In this document: piece after piece, positions 1 through 8,866 of the stretch
How positions within the stretch are numbered: the first letter of the stretch is position 1
Layout of the letters: the number at the start of each line of letters is the position of its first letter
NCBI GenBank assembly: GCA_020635195.1
Contig: JACKAG010000008.1
Span: forward strand, 1-64,000
Length of the DNA: 64,000 nt
Reading direction: 5' to 3'
Origin: Deltaproteobacteria bacterium
GTDB taxonomy: Bacteria; Bdellovibrionota_B; Oligoflexia; Oligoflexales; Bog-1112
Made by a program: the position numbers and the translations under genes
Notes under the pieces: model-generated
Database searches by the model: none
Told to the model about the DNA's origin: nothing
The model's input: the letters and a program-made list of their open reading frames with translations, nothing else

Positions 1-18
1 GGATCATGAGTCTGGACG

Positions 19-1452
19 CTAGATCGTAATATCAATTCCGTATACTGAGGAAACCTCTGTTGCTGATTGAGGATGACCAACAAAGTCTTTTCGTTGAAAG
101 CTGGCTAGAAGCCATCGATCATAGGATGGAAGATCCTGCATCACACGGATTCTTATGGGTCTTCTGAGCCCATAGTAATATCTTCGATGATTAACTAGCA
201 GAATTCCGGTGTTATCGGTCGTAACACCATCATAAACTCCACTTGCATTGAGATCATCACGCATAAATTCACTGATAACAATAGGAATCCCCTGATAGGA
301 TGCCAATGCCCCAGATAGGACCGTAGCTTGTGGCCCAAACTTCTCGACAGTGACTACATCATCAGTACCCAGCATCTGTTGATAGCCAAGCGGGGAGGGG
401 AGCCACATCAAATCCCTCGGATTGACGCCGAATTTACCTAGCTTGGTTCGCATTTCTCTAAGTTTTGCATCTGTTACCCCTGAGCCGAAGGTAACTGTAC
501 CGCCGTTGGCCGAATTGGCGATGGCTAGCTTACGGAAACCATCCCAGGCTTTTTCAGCCACATCTGCCGGTAGTGCGTCAGTGTCCGAATCCTGGTGGGT
601 TCCGGCGGTGTCTCCATTTATAGTAGCGGCTTCTACAGCCCGCTGTTGAGCTTCAACTAGCTCGGAGCGAAGGAGGCTTAATATTGGGACCGCCGAATCT
701 TCATTAAGTTCTTCGGGAAGTACAGTGAATTCCTGAAACTTTTTAGCATTGAATACCAACTTATTCGTTGCAAAGTTTTGAGAGATTGCCTGGGCACCTT
801 CAGCTACCACCTTGGCTTTTGTTACATCTTTTTGAACCGGAAGTTCCCATGGGTTGGTTGTCATTTGCAGGGTTCGAACCATCCCTTCAACACGTCGGTC
901 TAGCTCAAACTCTTCTACGAATGTGGAGCTTATTGCAGTAGGAACCCACTCATCCCCTTCGCCAACAACTGTAGAACCAAAAGCTTTGCAGCGCGGAGCT
1001 AACACCGATCGTCCATAAGCAGTTTCAAGCATACCTTTTACTGAAGATACAGTTTCTCGATCGTCAGATCCATCTCTTGGAGCTCCATGGTAGACTTGGC
1101 ATAGCCATCGAGAAATATCGATGCTTTCCTTCAACTGTCGAACTATTGCTTTGCATTCCTCTGGAACACCGCTCCACTTAGGATCACCAGTATTGACATC
1201 CAGCAAGTCACGAGGATGCCCTTTTCCAAAAAACTTCAAGGCTCTTGATTCATCAGATGATGTTCTATTGCCAGCAATCGGAAAACGACCATGAGCTAGA
1301 TAGCTTGATTTCTCTTTTTCTAACTCTGCAATTTTATCTTTAGCTGAAGAAAGCTTTTCGGAAGCTTTCTCAGATCGTTCCTTAAGAGATTTGACCTCAT
1401 TTGCAAGTTTGTCGAGATCTTTTGATGCGGCCTCTTGTGTAGCCTGGCCCAT
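19..1452 (-). CDS. HK97-fold phage major capsid protein
   Basis: Forms the icosahedral head shell of a tailed phage. The 477-residue protein has the HK97-family plan: residues about 5-55 are a charged coiled coil (Lys/Glu/Ser-rich heptads) that resembles the internal scaffold (delta) domain, followed by a long capsid fold. Recognisable family signals are the segment VEAATINGDTAGTHQ in the middle (E-loop/spine region, typical ExAxxxGDG-like motif) and a C-terminal strand-rich region around YYYGLRRPIRIRVMQ. The ATG at 1452 has a strong AAGGAGG at 1459-1465. It is the last gene of the head module terminase - portal - protease - capsid, all on minus. The N-terminal coil would be removed by the protease encoded just upstream. 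Family confident; exact phage type unknown. Confidence 0.9.
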   Translation of the reverse strand: MGQATQEAASKDLDKLANEVKSLKERSEKASEKLSSAKDKIAELEKEKSSYLAHGRFPIAGNRTSSDESRALKFFGKGHPRDLLDVNTGDPKWSGVPEECKAIVRQLKESIDISRWLCQVYHGAPRDGSDDRETVSSVKGMLETAYGRSVLAPRCKAFGSTVVGEGDEWVPTAISSTFVEEFELDRRVEGMVRTLQMTTNPWELPVQKDVTKAKVVAEGAQAISQNFATNKLVFNAKKFQEFTVLPEELNEDSAVPILSLLRSELVEAQQRAVEAATINGDTAGTHQDSDTDALPADVAEKAWDGFRKLAIANSANGGTVTFGSGVTDAKLREMRTKLGKFGVNPRDLMWLPSPLGYQQMLGTDDVVTVEKFGPQATVLSGALASYQGIPIVISEFMRDDLNASGVYDGVTTDNTGILLVNHRRYYYGLRRPIRIRVMQDLPSYDRWLLASFQRKDFVGHPQSATEVSSVYGIDITI

Positions 1453-1709
1453 TGAAATCCTCCTTCAGGGTGAAGGACATTCCATCGATATAGGATTTCA
1501 ATTGCTATTGATGGGGTTGGAATTGCGGTTAAAGCAGTTTTGAGAATGTCTTAACTATATAATCCCATGTCCATTCGATTTACTGTTCATGAGGTAAACC
1601 TCCCTCACAGAATCTAAAAAGTACTCTATGGACAATTTCAGTTGGGAATCTATACAGGTAGTCGTTGCATAATAATCTTATCTTATTGTTCACTACAAAT
1701 ACCTAGAAA
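1453..1709. other. Intergenic gap in head module
   Basis: About 257 bases between protease and capsid genes. Apart from the capsid ribosome-binding site next to 1459-1465 no gene, clear promoter or terminator is visible. A small assembly or decoration protein would be usual here in many phages but no ORF supports one. Confidence 0.4.
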
Positions 1710-2948
1710 TCAACAGCCAACTTTGCGTAATATGCTCTCACACTCTCTAGCATAGAGATCGATGAGTTTCATTTTTTCAGTTTCGATAGAAGGTGACATT
1801 GTTTCATTTTTGATATTATCTTCCATTCGATTGGGATCAATATTTTCTCCCCCTTCTTCATGATTCATTTGCTGAATACCCTCCATCCTTTGATTGAGCA
1901 TCTGAATCTCTCGAATAAGTTGACCCAATAAAACATTAGTTTGCTTTGCTGTGTCGAGGTGAGGGTTTCCAAAATCAGTTGAATGATCACCATCACCGAC
2001 TGCACTTATTTGCATCGCAACGTCTTGCTTTTCTTCGCTTATAGAGTTTGCTAAGTCGTAGGCTTCCTTTAGTTGATCGTAATTAAATTCGCAGCACTTC
2101 CCATCTTCTTCTCGACAAGCAGCAATAGCTCTAGCTACAGCTTCGTCAGGCTTAACACCTTCCCCTCGAAGCTTACGAATTTTTCGACTTACACAGTCTT
2201 GGAAAGGATCTTGCTTGTCTTCGCTTTCTTCCTCGTCTTCTTCTTTCGATTCTGAATCGGTGTCATCATCCTCATCTTCATCAAAGATTTTCGCTTCGTC
2301 ATCTTGTTCTTGATCGTCTTCATCTGTGTCTTTTTCGTCTTCTTCGGTTTCCTCTTGGGACTCTTCTTCATCCTCATCTTTTTGCTTGTAAGTAAGGAGA
2401 TCTATTGCCTTCTGATATGGCATGTCAGCTAACGACTTAGTCGTTACCTCAAACAGACTTTGTTGCGCCATTGGTAATGAAACTACAGAAACTTCAAGTA
2501 GGTTCGCCTCGGTTATGATATTGACTGATCCGCCGTCAACTTCCTTTGTTTCTTCTTTAATGGGATCAAATCCCACACTGAAAGCTTTTAGGATACCTTC
2601 CCTTACCAAGTCACGAATCCGTTTGATTTCCGGATGATCGGATTCCGATATTTTGACTCTGATGAACAACCCTTCCTTAGTTGGGTTAATCATCGTTGCT
2701 TTGCCAATTGGCTGATTTCGATCGTGATTGAAAAAGATTATGGGCAAACTTTTAAACTCGTCCAACAACCAAGCATCGGGGGGGATAAGATCACCTCCAC
2801 GATCAACTAGTTCCTTGTTGTCTCGACTAAATCTGTTCGCAAATCCTTCAATCAATATTGGTCCGGCATCTGACTTAGATGCCTTAACCTTCCCTTCAAA
2901 ATGAAGATATTTCTTGCACACACGGCGCTCTTTTTTTAAAGCCTTCAT
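1710..2948 (-). CDS. Phage prohead protease (HK97/S78 family) with acidic tail
   Basis: Maturation protease that cleaves capsid scaffold inside the prohead. Starting from the ATG at 2948 (AAAGGAG just upstream), the 412-residue protein has the S78 landmarks: His75 in FFNHDRNQPIG, Ser124 in LKAFSVGFDPI and Glu151 in LLEVSVVSLP, matching the His/Ser/Glu arrangement of HK97-like proteases. After about residue 180 comes a very acidic Asp/Glu stretch (about 195-255), then a helical piece with DCVSRKIRKLRGEGVKPDEA, a motif often seen at the C-terminus of such proteases, and a further tail. A longer reading from 3068 would overlap the portal gene by about 100 bases and lacks support. The acidic tail may double as a scaffold or DNA mimic during assembly; that is inference. 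Confidence 0.88.
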   Translation of the reverse strand: MKALKKERRVCKKYLHFEGKVKASKSDAGPILIEGFANRFSRDNKELVDRGGDLIPPDAWLLDEFKSLPIIFFNHDRNQPIGKATMINPTKEGLFIRVKISESDHPEIKRIRDLVREGILKAFSVGFDPIKEETKEVDGGSVNIITEANLLEVSVVSLPMAQQSLFEVTTKSLADMPYQKAIDLLTYKQKDEDEEESQEETEEDEKDTDEDDQEQDDEAKIFDEDEDDDTDSESKEEDEEESEDKQDPFQDCVSRKIRKLRGEGVKPDEAVARAIAACREEDGKCCEFNYDQLKEAYDLANSISEEKQDVAMQISAVGDGDHSTDFGNPHLDTAKQTNVLLGQLIREIQMLNQRMEGIQQMNHEEGGENIDPNRMEDNIKNETMSPSIETEKMKLIDLYARECESILRKVGC

Positions 2949-2961
2949 CGCTTTTACTCCT

Positions 2962-5175
2962 TTAATTTGTAGTACCTGATCCAACACCAGCAAACGCTTC
3001 GCCTGGTGGGAGCAGCAAAACATCACACCGACAATTGATAACTTCGTCTGGCCTGCCAGCATCTGCATCCAAAGGATGCTTTAGACCATTAGAAAAACGC
3101 TCATTGACACCCCGTGTTTCTCCCTGCAGGCGCCAATGGTTTGCACCCGTTTTTGGACCACTGGGGTGGCCTCTCACCCTAGTATCGTTTGCATTGAGCC
3201 AAACCTTTTGCAGCCCCGGAACAACCTCACTGGCATCATTCATAGCAGCCTTTCTCCCTAGCATAACCGCAGTAGCTGTCTCTGTTCTTGCTATCCGACG
3301 GGCTCTGTGATCGACTTTTTGAGTGTCGGAAAAATTTGTTGCAAGCTCCTTTGCTATTTGATCAACTGTTTTATTCTCTCGTAGACCCCGGTCTATGATT
3401 TGCATCGAAAGTTCAACTTCTGATTTTTTTATGGAGTTAAATGAGTCTATACCTCTGGCTTCAAGGACTGATCTTCTTCCGTCCTCCTCCCTTTCACCTG
3501 CGGCACGAATTGCCTGCTCATCAGACAAGTTAAATGGAACTTGGAAGGTTGCCTCATATCCAAATTGAAGTGTGTCTCCGGTGACTCTTACATAGTCATC
3601 TGTAAATTCATCTTCAAACTGATCGAATATTCTTCTTAGTTTTCTTCGCAAGCTGCGCTTATCATCAATTTCAGCTTTTTGAGACTTGGTACTCTCTGAC
3701 AAGGACTGTCTAAGAGTAGGAATCGCTTGCTCAAGGAATCGTAGGTATAGGCCCAAAACCAGTGCTTGAATGTCTGTTTCATTTCTTCTGCTTATTGCCT
3801 CCAACTGTTTTTGATATTTTGACCACCACTCTTTGTGATTGCTTAGGAATTTGTCTACCTTGATGACGCGATCTTCAAATTGTTTTCCATCTTCTGGAGA
3901 AAACTCGGATGGAGGTACTGATGGGGTCATATTATCTAATTGTGGAGCTAGTCGAATCATGTTTAACAGGCCATCTCCATCGGGATGAGCATCCCGATCA
4001 TAGAGAGTCTGTCTGATTTCATTCACTGTGTGGGTCTGAAGAAGCAGTTGGGCTAATTCAGCCTTTTTAACTTCATCATCTTTAAGAGCATCAATATTTG
4101 ACAGATCAAACCGGATTTCATAATCGGTGCCAAGCTCGGAAGCAAATTGCTTATTCAGCCCACCTTCGATAAGTCGCATAGTCGGCTTAAGTGTGGTCTG
4201 CCAGAAATTTTTAAGAGACAGCCGAGTCTCCTGCGAACCCAATGATCCCGCAGATTGGAGGGATAATTCGTGCTTTGGAACACCAAGTAGAGCTATGATG
4301 GTCTCTCTGTTTTGCTGGACGTAGAGAGAAAGCTGTTGATCTGCCAATGTCGTTGAAATTGCACTCGCTTTCACTCCCTTGGGTAATAAGAGAGGAGCAT
4401 GTTGATTACGTCTTCCAGAATGGGCCTGTTGAAAGCTTCTTAGCATTCGTAAAGCTGATTTTTCATTAACGTCTTTATCAATTTCAACCTTTAAACTAGG
4501 AGTAGCCCCTTTAATGTAGTAGTTGTTTAAAAATTCTGTAGTGAATCTATTAAAGAGAACTGCCTTCCGTCCTGGCACGAAAGGAGACAGGCCCCAGAAG
4601 AGCGAACTAGGGTTTGGTCTTTTGATGTGGATGATGGAGTTCGGATTAAACTCCATCATACTCAAGCCTGATTCGGTTTCGTCTGCCGAGATAATGTATT
4701 TGTCTAGTTCACCCGTTTGATCCTTAAAGGTGATGCTAACGCGTTCTGCTGGAACAGTTTGCAGGATTCCACTGGACCTTGCATCCCAGATTATTGAGTT
4801 CCCCATAAGAATTAAATCGATCACAATCGTGTATACCCAGGAATGAGGGTCTTGAAAAGCATTGGGATCATTTAATATAAATTGAATAGGATGATCTTCA
4901 GCAGGAGCTGTAAGAGTTTTGCCGTTTACGATCTGTTTCTTGATAACACGAAGCTTCTGGTTTGAGATCTTCATCGCAATAAGATTTACGACGATAAAAA
5001 CCCAGTCTTCGGTGAAAAAAAGATTCTTAAGCGATACTGGATCTATTTGAACATTCGTTTCGGAACTCCACAGCCCCGAAGATTGATCATGATCGTCCAC
5101 GATCGAATGATCTTTTTTACCAACCTGATCCAATACTGCTCTTACAAATTGAGATGATGTAGCAATTTCAGTCAT
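2962..5175 (-). CDS. Portal protein fused to Mu F-like head morphogenesis domain
   Basis: The portal forms the dodecameric DNA channel at one capsid vertex. Residues about 30-400 match HK97-type portal proteins (HPIQFILNDPN, the GLSPFVPGRKA region, PKHELSLQSAGSLGSQE). The rest (about 440-737) is a minor-head domain of the phage Mu gpF / SPP1 gp7 type: ARTETATAVMLGRKAA, then W-x-N-x-DTRVRGHPSG and a terminal EVINCRCD motif. Usually these are two genes; here they are one 737-residue ORF with no internal stop. It overlaps the terminase gene by 4 bases (5172-5175), indicating translational coupling. The spacing to the protease start is 13 bases. Both domain calls are strong; whether the product is processed is unknown. 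Confidence 0.9.
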   Translation of the reverse strand: MTEIATSSQFVRAVLDQVGKKDHSIVDDHDQSSGLWSSETNVQIDPVSLKNLFFTEDWVFIVVNLIAMKISNQKLRVIKKQIVNGKTLTAPAEDHPIQFILNDPNAFQDPHSWVYTIVIDLILMGNSIIWDARSSGILQTVPAERVSITFKDQTGELDKYIISADETESGLSMMEFNPNSIIHIKRPNPSSLFWGLSPFVPGRKAVLFNRFTTEFLNNYYIKGATPSLKVEIDKDVNEKSALRMLRSFQQAHSGRRNQHAPLLLPKGVKASAISTTLADQQLSLYVQQNRETIIALLGVPKHELSLQSAGSLGSQETRLSLKNFWQTTLKPTMRLIEGGLNKQFASELGTDYEIRFDLSNIDALKDDEVKKAELAQLLLQTHTVNEIRQTLYDRDAHPDGDGLLNMIRLAPQLDNMTPSVPPSEFSPEDGKQFEDRVIKVDKFLSNHKEWWSKYQKQLEAISRRNETDIQALVLGLYLRFLEQAIPTLRQSLSESTKSQKAEIDDKRSLRRKLRRIFDQFEDEFTDDYVRVTGDTLQFGYEATFQVPFNLSDEQAIRAAGEREEDGRRSVLEARGIDSFNSIKKSEVELSMQIIDRGLRENKTVDQIAKELATNFSDTQKVDHRARRIARTETATAVMLGRKAAMNDASEVVPGLQKVWLNANDTRVRGHPSGPKTGANHWRLQGETRGVNERFSNGLKHPLDADAGRPDEVINCRCDVLLLPPGEAFAGVGSGTTN

Positions 5176-6596
5176 ACGACTTCTCCTATAGGCTTTATTT
5201 CCTCGATGAAGTCGTTGTCTTCTTGGTCTTCGATCAGAGAATCGTAATAGCCTTCTATTGATGACTTCGGAATTTGATTGATGTAGCTGATATTTGAAAA
5301 GGAATCGCTATATTGCAGGGCAGCTTCATTTGCCAACATCAATGCAGTCACAATATCGTCATGATTGCCGGGAGCTGCGTTAAACACCATTGCTCCAAGG
5401 GGAGAGACGGACATCTCGTATACTTCAATTTCATGGATGACTTGTTTTACGTTAGGAATCACCAATTTGCGTTGTTCAAAGCTAGTAATCAGTTTGGTAA
5501 CCAGTTCTGCTTTAGTAGCATTGGTAAAGGTTATGCCTCTAAAAGGAAGGGACGTCATAGCGAGTTGATCATCTATAGCGATACCAACACCAGTCTTGTC
5601 ATGCAGAAGTTTTGATACCGAACCAAACTTATTGCAGAACTTTAGAAGATTTCGAATCTGCTCGGTAAAACTTAAACCACGACTGCGTTGAAAACCGATG
5701 ACTTTTGGTGGCCCTGCTTCATAGTCAATTGCTACAAAAACTGTGTAGTCACCGGATGCGGAACGCGCCCAATCCGCTCCGATAACAACAGATTTTTCTC
5801 CAGCATCTTTCTCGATGATCTCATGGAAGGCATCAGATTCAATATCGATTTCTTCACCAAATAGGCAGCTTGTGTAGTTCCTAAAGACCTCAGACTCATC
5901 AACGAATTCTGCAAGATAGTACTGCCTAAAGAGACGGTCTGGTAGTTGCTTTTTAGCATCGTCGATGACGCTTTGAGCAATAAATGGGTTTGCTGAAGTA
6001 GGGGCTGTCAGGAACATCATCTTTGGAGAACGCCCTTCTGCCTTTGCCCGCATTTCTTCTTCACGGGCTTCCATGCATTTGCGCCAGAAAAAGTTGTGAC
6101 CTAAAGGCGTCGATGCACAAATAAATTTGCCAAATCCAGCTGATCTGGTCTGGGTAACAGTCGTCCTGGCTGAAAAATAGACATCTTCTTTCATTTTTGC
6201 ACATTCATCTAAGATGTACCCATGGATAGCATGACCTTCAAGACCCTCTGGTTTCTGACCGTGGACAAATTTCAAATTGGTGTCGGTGGGAACCAAACGT
6301 AGGTTCATCTCCGTTTTATTTGGCTCCGTATATAGTGAAGGAAGAATTTTTCTGCACAGGTCGTATCCAATAACCGCCTGAGAATAGTAGGGGGCTACCC
6401 ATCTCCACTGAGTGCCTGGGTATAAGGGCATATAGTTGGACAAGGCTCCCGAACAAGAGAGCGTTTTTCCAAACTTTGTGCCACAAGAAACCCACAATTC
6501 GTCCACGCCATCCATCGCAAAAAAATTGATGATCTTGTGCTGAATCTCAGAATGCGGTTTAGGCACTTTGATTTCAACTTCAACATCGTTTGACAC
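5172..6596 (-). CDS. Phage terminase large subunit (TerL)
   Basis: ATP-driven DNA packaging motor and nuclease. The 474-residue length is normal. Visible motifs: Walker A-like CGTKFGKT (residues 38-45), Walker B YILDECAKM with Asp130-Glu131, motif III ICASTP (159-164), and an RNase H-like nuclease with acidic residues Asp275 (VIGADWARS), Asp333 (LLHDKTGVG) and Asp413-Asp414 (GNHDDIVTALM). All catalytic positions look intact. It is the first gene of the leftward head operon, and faces a divergent ssb with a 143-base spacer. No small terminase gene lies immediately upstream, which is unusual; it may be elsewhere in the element or too divergent to see. Confidence 0.92.
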   Translation of the reverse strand: MSNDVEVEIKVPKPHSEIQHKIINFFAMDGVDELWVSCGTKFGKTLSCSGALSNYMPLYPGTQWRWVAPYYSQAVIGYDLCRKILPSLYTEPNKTEMNLRLVPTDTNLKFVHGQKPEGLEGHAIHGYILDECAKMKEDVYFSARTTVTQTRSAGFGKFICASTPLGHNFFWRKCMEAREEEMRAKAEGRSPKMMFLTAPTSANPFIAQSVIDDAKKQLPDRLFRQYYLAEFVDESEVFRNYTSCLFGEEIDIESDAFHEIIEKDAGEKSVVIGADWARSASGDYTVFVAIDYEAGPPKVIGFQRSRGLSFTEQIRNLLKFCNKFGSVSKLLHDKTGVGIAIDDQLAMTSLPFRGITFTNATKAELVTKLITSFEQRKLVIPNVKQVIHEIEVYEMSVSPLGAMVFNAAPGNHDDIVTALMLANEAALQYSDSFSNISYINQIPKSSIEGYYDSLIEDQEDNDFIEEIKPIGEVV

Positions 6597-6739
6597 GATT
6601 CAAACCTCAGTTAAGTTGTGTTTAAATTCAGTTTGGAATTTGAATTGGAAAAGTATTCAGTAGTGTAAAGAAGTGTGATATCAATGGATATAGGCATTCT
6701 AACACTTTATTTCTAAAATAGAAAAGAGGTAAACCATCG

Positions 6740-7141
6740 ATGGCAAGCGTGAACGAAGTACGACTACTTGGACGACTTGGGAAAGATCCGGAACTACGAT
6801 ACACTCAGAATCAAACTGCAGTTTGCAACATGTCGCTTGCTACTAGTGAATACCGAAAAGATCAAAACGGAAACAAGAACGAATTTACGGAATGGCACCG
6901 AATTCAAGCTTGGGGAAACCAAGCTGAAAATTGCTCGAAGTATCTCAAGAAGGGAAGCCAGGCTTTTGTTGCTGGAAGATTGCAGACAAGGATATGGGAA
7001 GATAATGGTCAAAAAAAATACTCTACGGAAGTAGTGGCTAGTAGCATCCAGTTTCTTGATCCCAAAGGAACACATCAGGCGGGCAACGAAAATATTCCCC
7101 TACCTTCAGAAAACGAATCTTTTTCTGATATCCCATTTTAA
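6740..7141 (+). CDS. ssb: Single-stranded DNA-binding protein (phage-type copy)
   Basis: Binds and protects ssDNA in replication and recombination. The 133-residue protein has an N-terminal OB fold (residues 1-112) with the SSB signatures NEVRLLGRLGKDPELRYT, TEWHRIQAWGNQAENC and KGSQAFVAGRLQTR, a short linker, and the C-terminal acidic tip ending SDIPF that recruits partner proteins. The linker is much shorter than in most chromosomal SSBs, consistent with a phage copy. The ATG at 6740 follows AGAGGT. The gene is divergent from the terminase gene and its stop overlaps the convergent recombinase-like gene by four bases. Suggests the element replicates with its own ssDNA-binding protein. Confidence 0.93.
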   Translation: MASVNEVRLLGRLGKDPELRYTQNQTAVCNMSLATSEYRKDQNGNKNEFTEWHRIQAWGNQAENCSKYLKKGSQAFVAGRLQTRIWEDNGQKKYSTEVVASSIQFLDPKGTHQAGNENIPLPSENESFSDIPF

Positions 7142-7731
7142 TCTTTGTGGTTTAAAGCTTTTATGACGGTGTTGATTGCAAGGCCAGTTTTTTCCGATAT
7201 TTCTTTCAAAGTCTGACCTTCACTCTGTAGTTCTTCGCAAATCCGCCTATTGTCTTCGGTAATTTTACTGGGTCGTCCGATATGTTTCTTCGATTTTGAT
7301 TGGCCCATTCCACGCTTAGTGCTCTTAGAGCGTTTTATCTGCTCAAACCTATTGATCGATTCAAATATGGATCTAATGGAATTACGTGTATGAGGGCATT
7401 CAGCTTCCAATAGGGGACAAAATTCCTTTACATCATTAAGCCCGATAGAATTTGCAACGACGACTTTTATCCCTGCATGCTCCAGCTTCAGGAAGTTTCG
7501 AATGATGCTGAGCGAGCACTTTCCCATGGCACTAATGTCACTGCAAACAAAAATTTGAAGTGATGGATCCTCTTTTAGTCGCTCAATGACATCACCGATA
7601 CCCCTGACGGTCTCTACTACCGATGCTTTGATATCTACATCATTAGATTGCAACCATTGACCCACTTCCTTTTGTTGAGCATTGGGATCGTGAAGGTGAC
7701 TTTCAGTGAAAAATAAAACGGCTTTGCTCAT
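7138..7731 (-). CDS. Catalytically degenerate serine-recombinase-like DNA-binding protein
   Basis: The 197-residue protein aligns in plan with the intact recombinase at 8845-9465: an N-terminal resolvase-like fold and a C-terminal helix-turn-helix after a GRP hinge (HIGRPSKITEDNRR, then LKEISEKTGLAINTVIKAL). The active-site elements are lost: the YYRIS segment of the intact paralogue (Arg plus nucleophilic Ser) is replaced by FFTESH, and the DRFGRNARS motif carrying two catalytic Args is replaced by SDISAMGKC. This is read directly from the two sequences. Loss of catalysis with retention of the HTH suggests a transcriptional regulator or competitor at recombination sites; that is inference. 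Its stop abuts ssb in convergent orientation. Confidence 0.72.
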   Translation of the reverse strand: MSKAVLFFTESHLHDPNAQQKEVGQWLQSNDVDIKASVVETVRGIGDVIERLKEDPSLQIFVCSDISAMGKCSLSIIRNFLKLEHAGIKVVVANSIGLNDVKEFCPLLEAECPHTRNSIRSIFESINRFEQIKRSKSTKRGMGQSKSKKHIGRPSKITEDNRRICEELQSEGQTLKEISEKTGLAINTVIKALNHKD

Positions 7732-8098
7732 GCTGACTACTCCTTTGGTTCGCGGCAGCCACTCTTGTGAGTTGTTGTGAAACGAGATAGCCGTCCTACG
7801 TAAATACTGGTCCTTGTTTGTTCTGCGGCTAGGGAGGTGACTGGATTGGAGAGTAAAGAAAATTTAAATCCTCATCACTTGAACCCTGTATTCATTTGTT
7901 AACTGCCAGAAAAGCTTCGTCTGAAACCCTATAACAGCCTATTAAAAGGATGAAAAATGATGGCAAATGCTTCTATTAATCGTCTTGCTAATTGCCCTGG
8001 CCTCACCCTGTCCTCCTAGCCGGTGGGCATATTATTCGGATTTAAGCTGTCACATTCAACGCGGTTTATAAGTATCTCTATATGACGGCATATATGTC
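7732..8098. other. Non-coding stretch between recombinase-like gene and HTH gene
   Basis: About 370 bases, divergently flanked (7138-7731 leftward, 8123-8866 rightward), so it must hold two promoters. No convincing -35/-10 pair stands out. The short AT palindrome CATATATG at 8089-8096 just before the rightward gene could be an operator. No RNA gene recognised. Confidence 0.35.
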
Positions 8099-8122
8099 GT
8101 GTCGAACTTACGAGGCATTACT

Positions 8123-8866
8123 TTGAAGCAGACTATCAATGAAATTGGTAAGACACTTAGATCACTTAGGAGTGCCTATAAAGTTACGCAAATGGAGATG
8201 TCCAAATTTTGTAAGATTCACCCCAGACAGTACCAGCGAATCGAAGCGGGTCGAGCCAACATGGGAATTGAAACCTTCTTAACTCTGATTAAATTCTTTG
8301 ATTTAGATCCATGCGATTTTTTTCGGCTCGTTAAACCCAGCAAATCATCAAGCCCAAAGAGCGGCAAACAGGAATGCAACATAGAGGAGTTTGCAAATTT
8401 TGAGATGCGGAGGTTTCTTATTCTCAATTCTGAGATTAGCTATGTGGAACCTCTGATGGATGCTCTAAAAAGGAACTGCGTGGATATCCTATTTCAGAAT
8501 AAGCAAAATTTACAAGACGCCCCCTATATCGCTTGTCACCTTGACCAAAACCACCAATGCCAATGGACGAACACTGAAGGAGTCAGGTTTTGGGGGCTAA
8601 AAAATGGTGAGTCAAGATTGTGTTGTCAACAACACCCACCTTTAGGGTCCGAGCCTGAACAGATTAAGGAAATCTGCTATGGCCCATCACGAGGTGCTTT
8701 TTGGTGCTGCCCTTGCACCAATGGTGAGGGATTAACCAAGTGCTTCGTTGTGATCCTATTTCCCGTGTACAAAATGGTTAACGTAAAAAGCCAATCAGTT
8801 ACGCGACTTTGCTTCGATGTCACAGATTTGAAGATTGATATACCTCAGCTTTTCAAGAGTTTTTGA
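8123..8866 (+). CDS. HTH (Cro/C1-type) regulator with Cys-rich C-terminal domain
   Basis: Probable transcription regulator of the phage-like element. Near the N-terminus is a Cro/C1 helix-turn-helix: IGKTLRSLRSAYKVTQMEMS then HPRQYQRIEAGRANMGIETF. The remaining part, about 150 residues, is unfamiliar and unusually rich in Cys and His (CHLDQNHQCQW, RLCCQQHPP, FWCCPCTNGEG), suggesting metal or redox sensing. I prefer the TTG at 8123 because GAGG at 8112-8115 sits seven bases upstream; a GTG at 8099 in the same frame lacks a ribosome-binding site. Its last 22 bases overlap the convergent recombinase gene tail. Could be the immunity repressor of the element, but no defined operator was found. The C-terminal domain I do not recognise. 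Confidence 0.7.
   Translation: MKQTINEIGKTLRSLRSAYKVTQMEMSKFCKIHPRQYQRIEAGRANMGIETFLTLIKFFDLDPCDFFRLVKPSKSSSPKSGKQECNIEEFANFEMRRFLILNSEISYVEPLMDALKRNCVDILFQNKQNLQDAPYIACHLDQNHQCQWTNTEGVRFWGLKNGESRLCCQQHPPLGSEPEQIKEICYGPSRGAFWCCPCTNGEGLTKCFVVILFPVYKMVNVKSQSVTRLCFDVTDLKIDIPQLFKSF

Noticed and set aside
2189..2377. Lys-rich open frame on minus
   Set aside because: It is another frame of the Asp/Glu-rich coding region of the prohead protease; composition follows from the GAA/GAT repeats.
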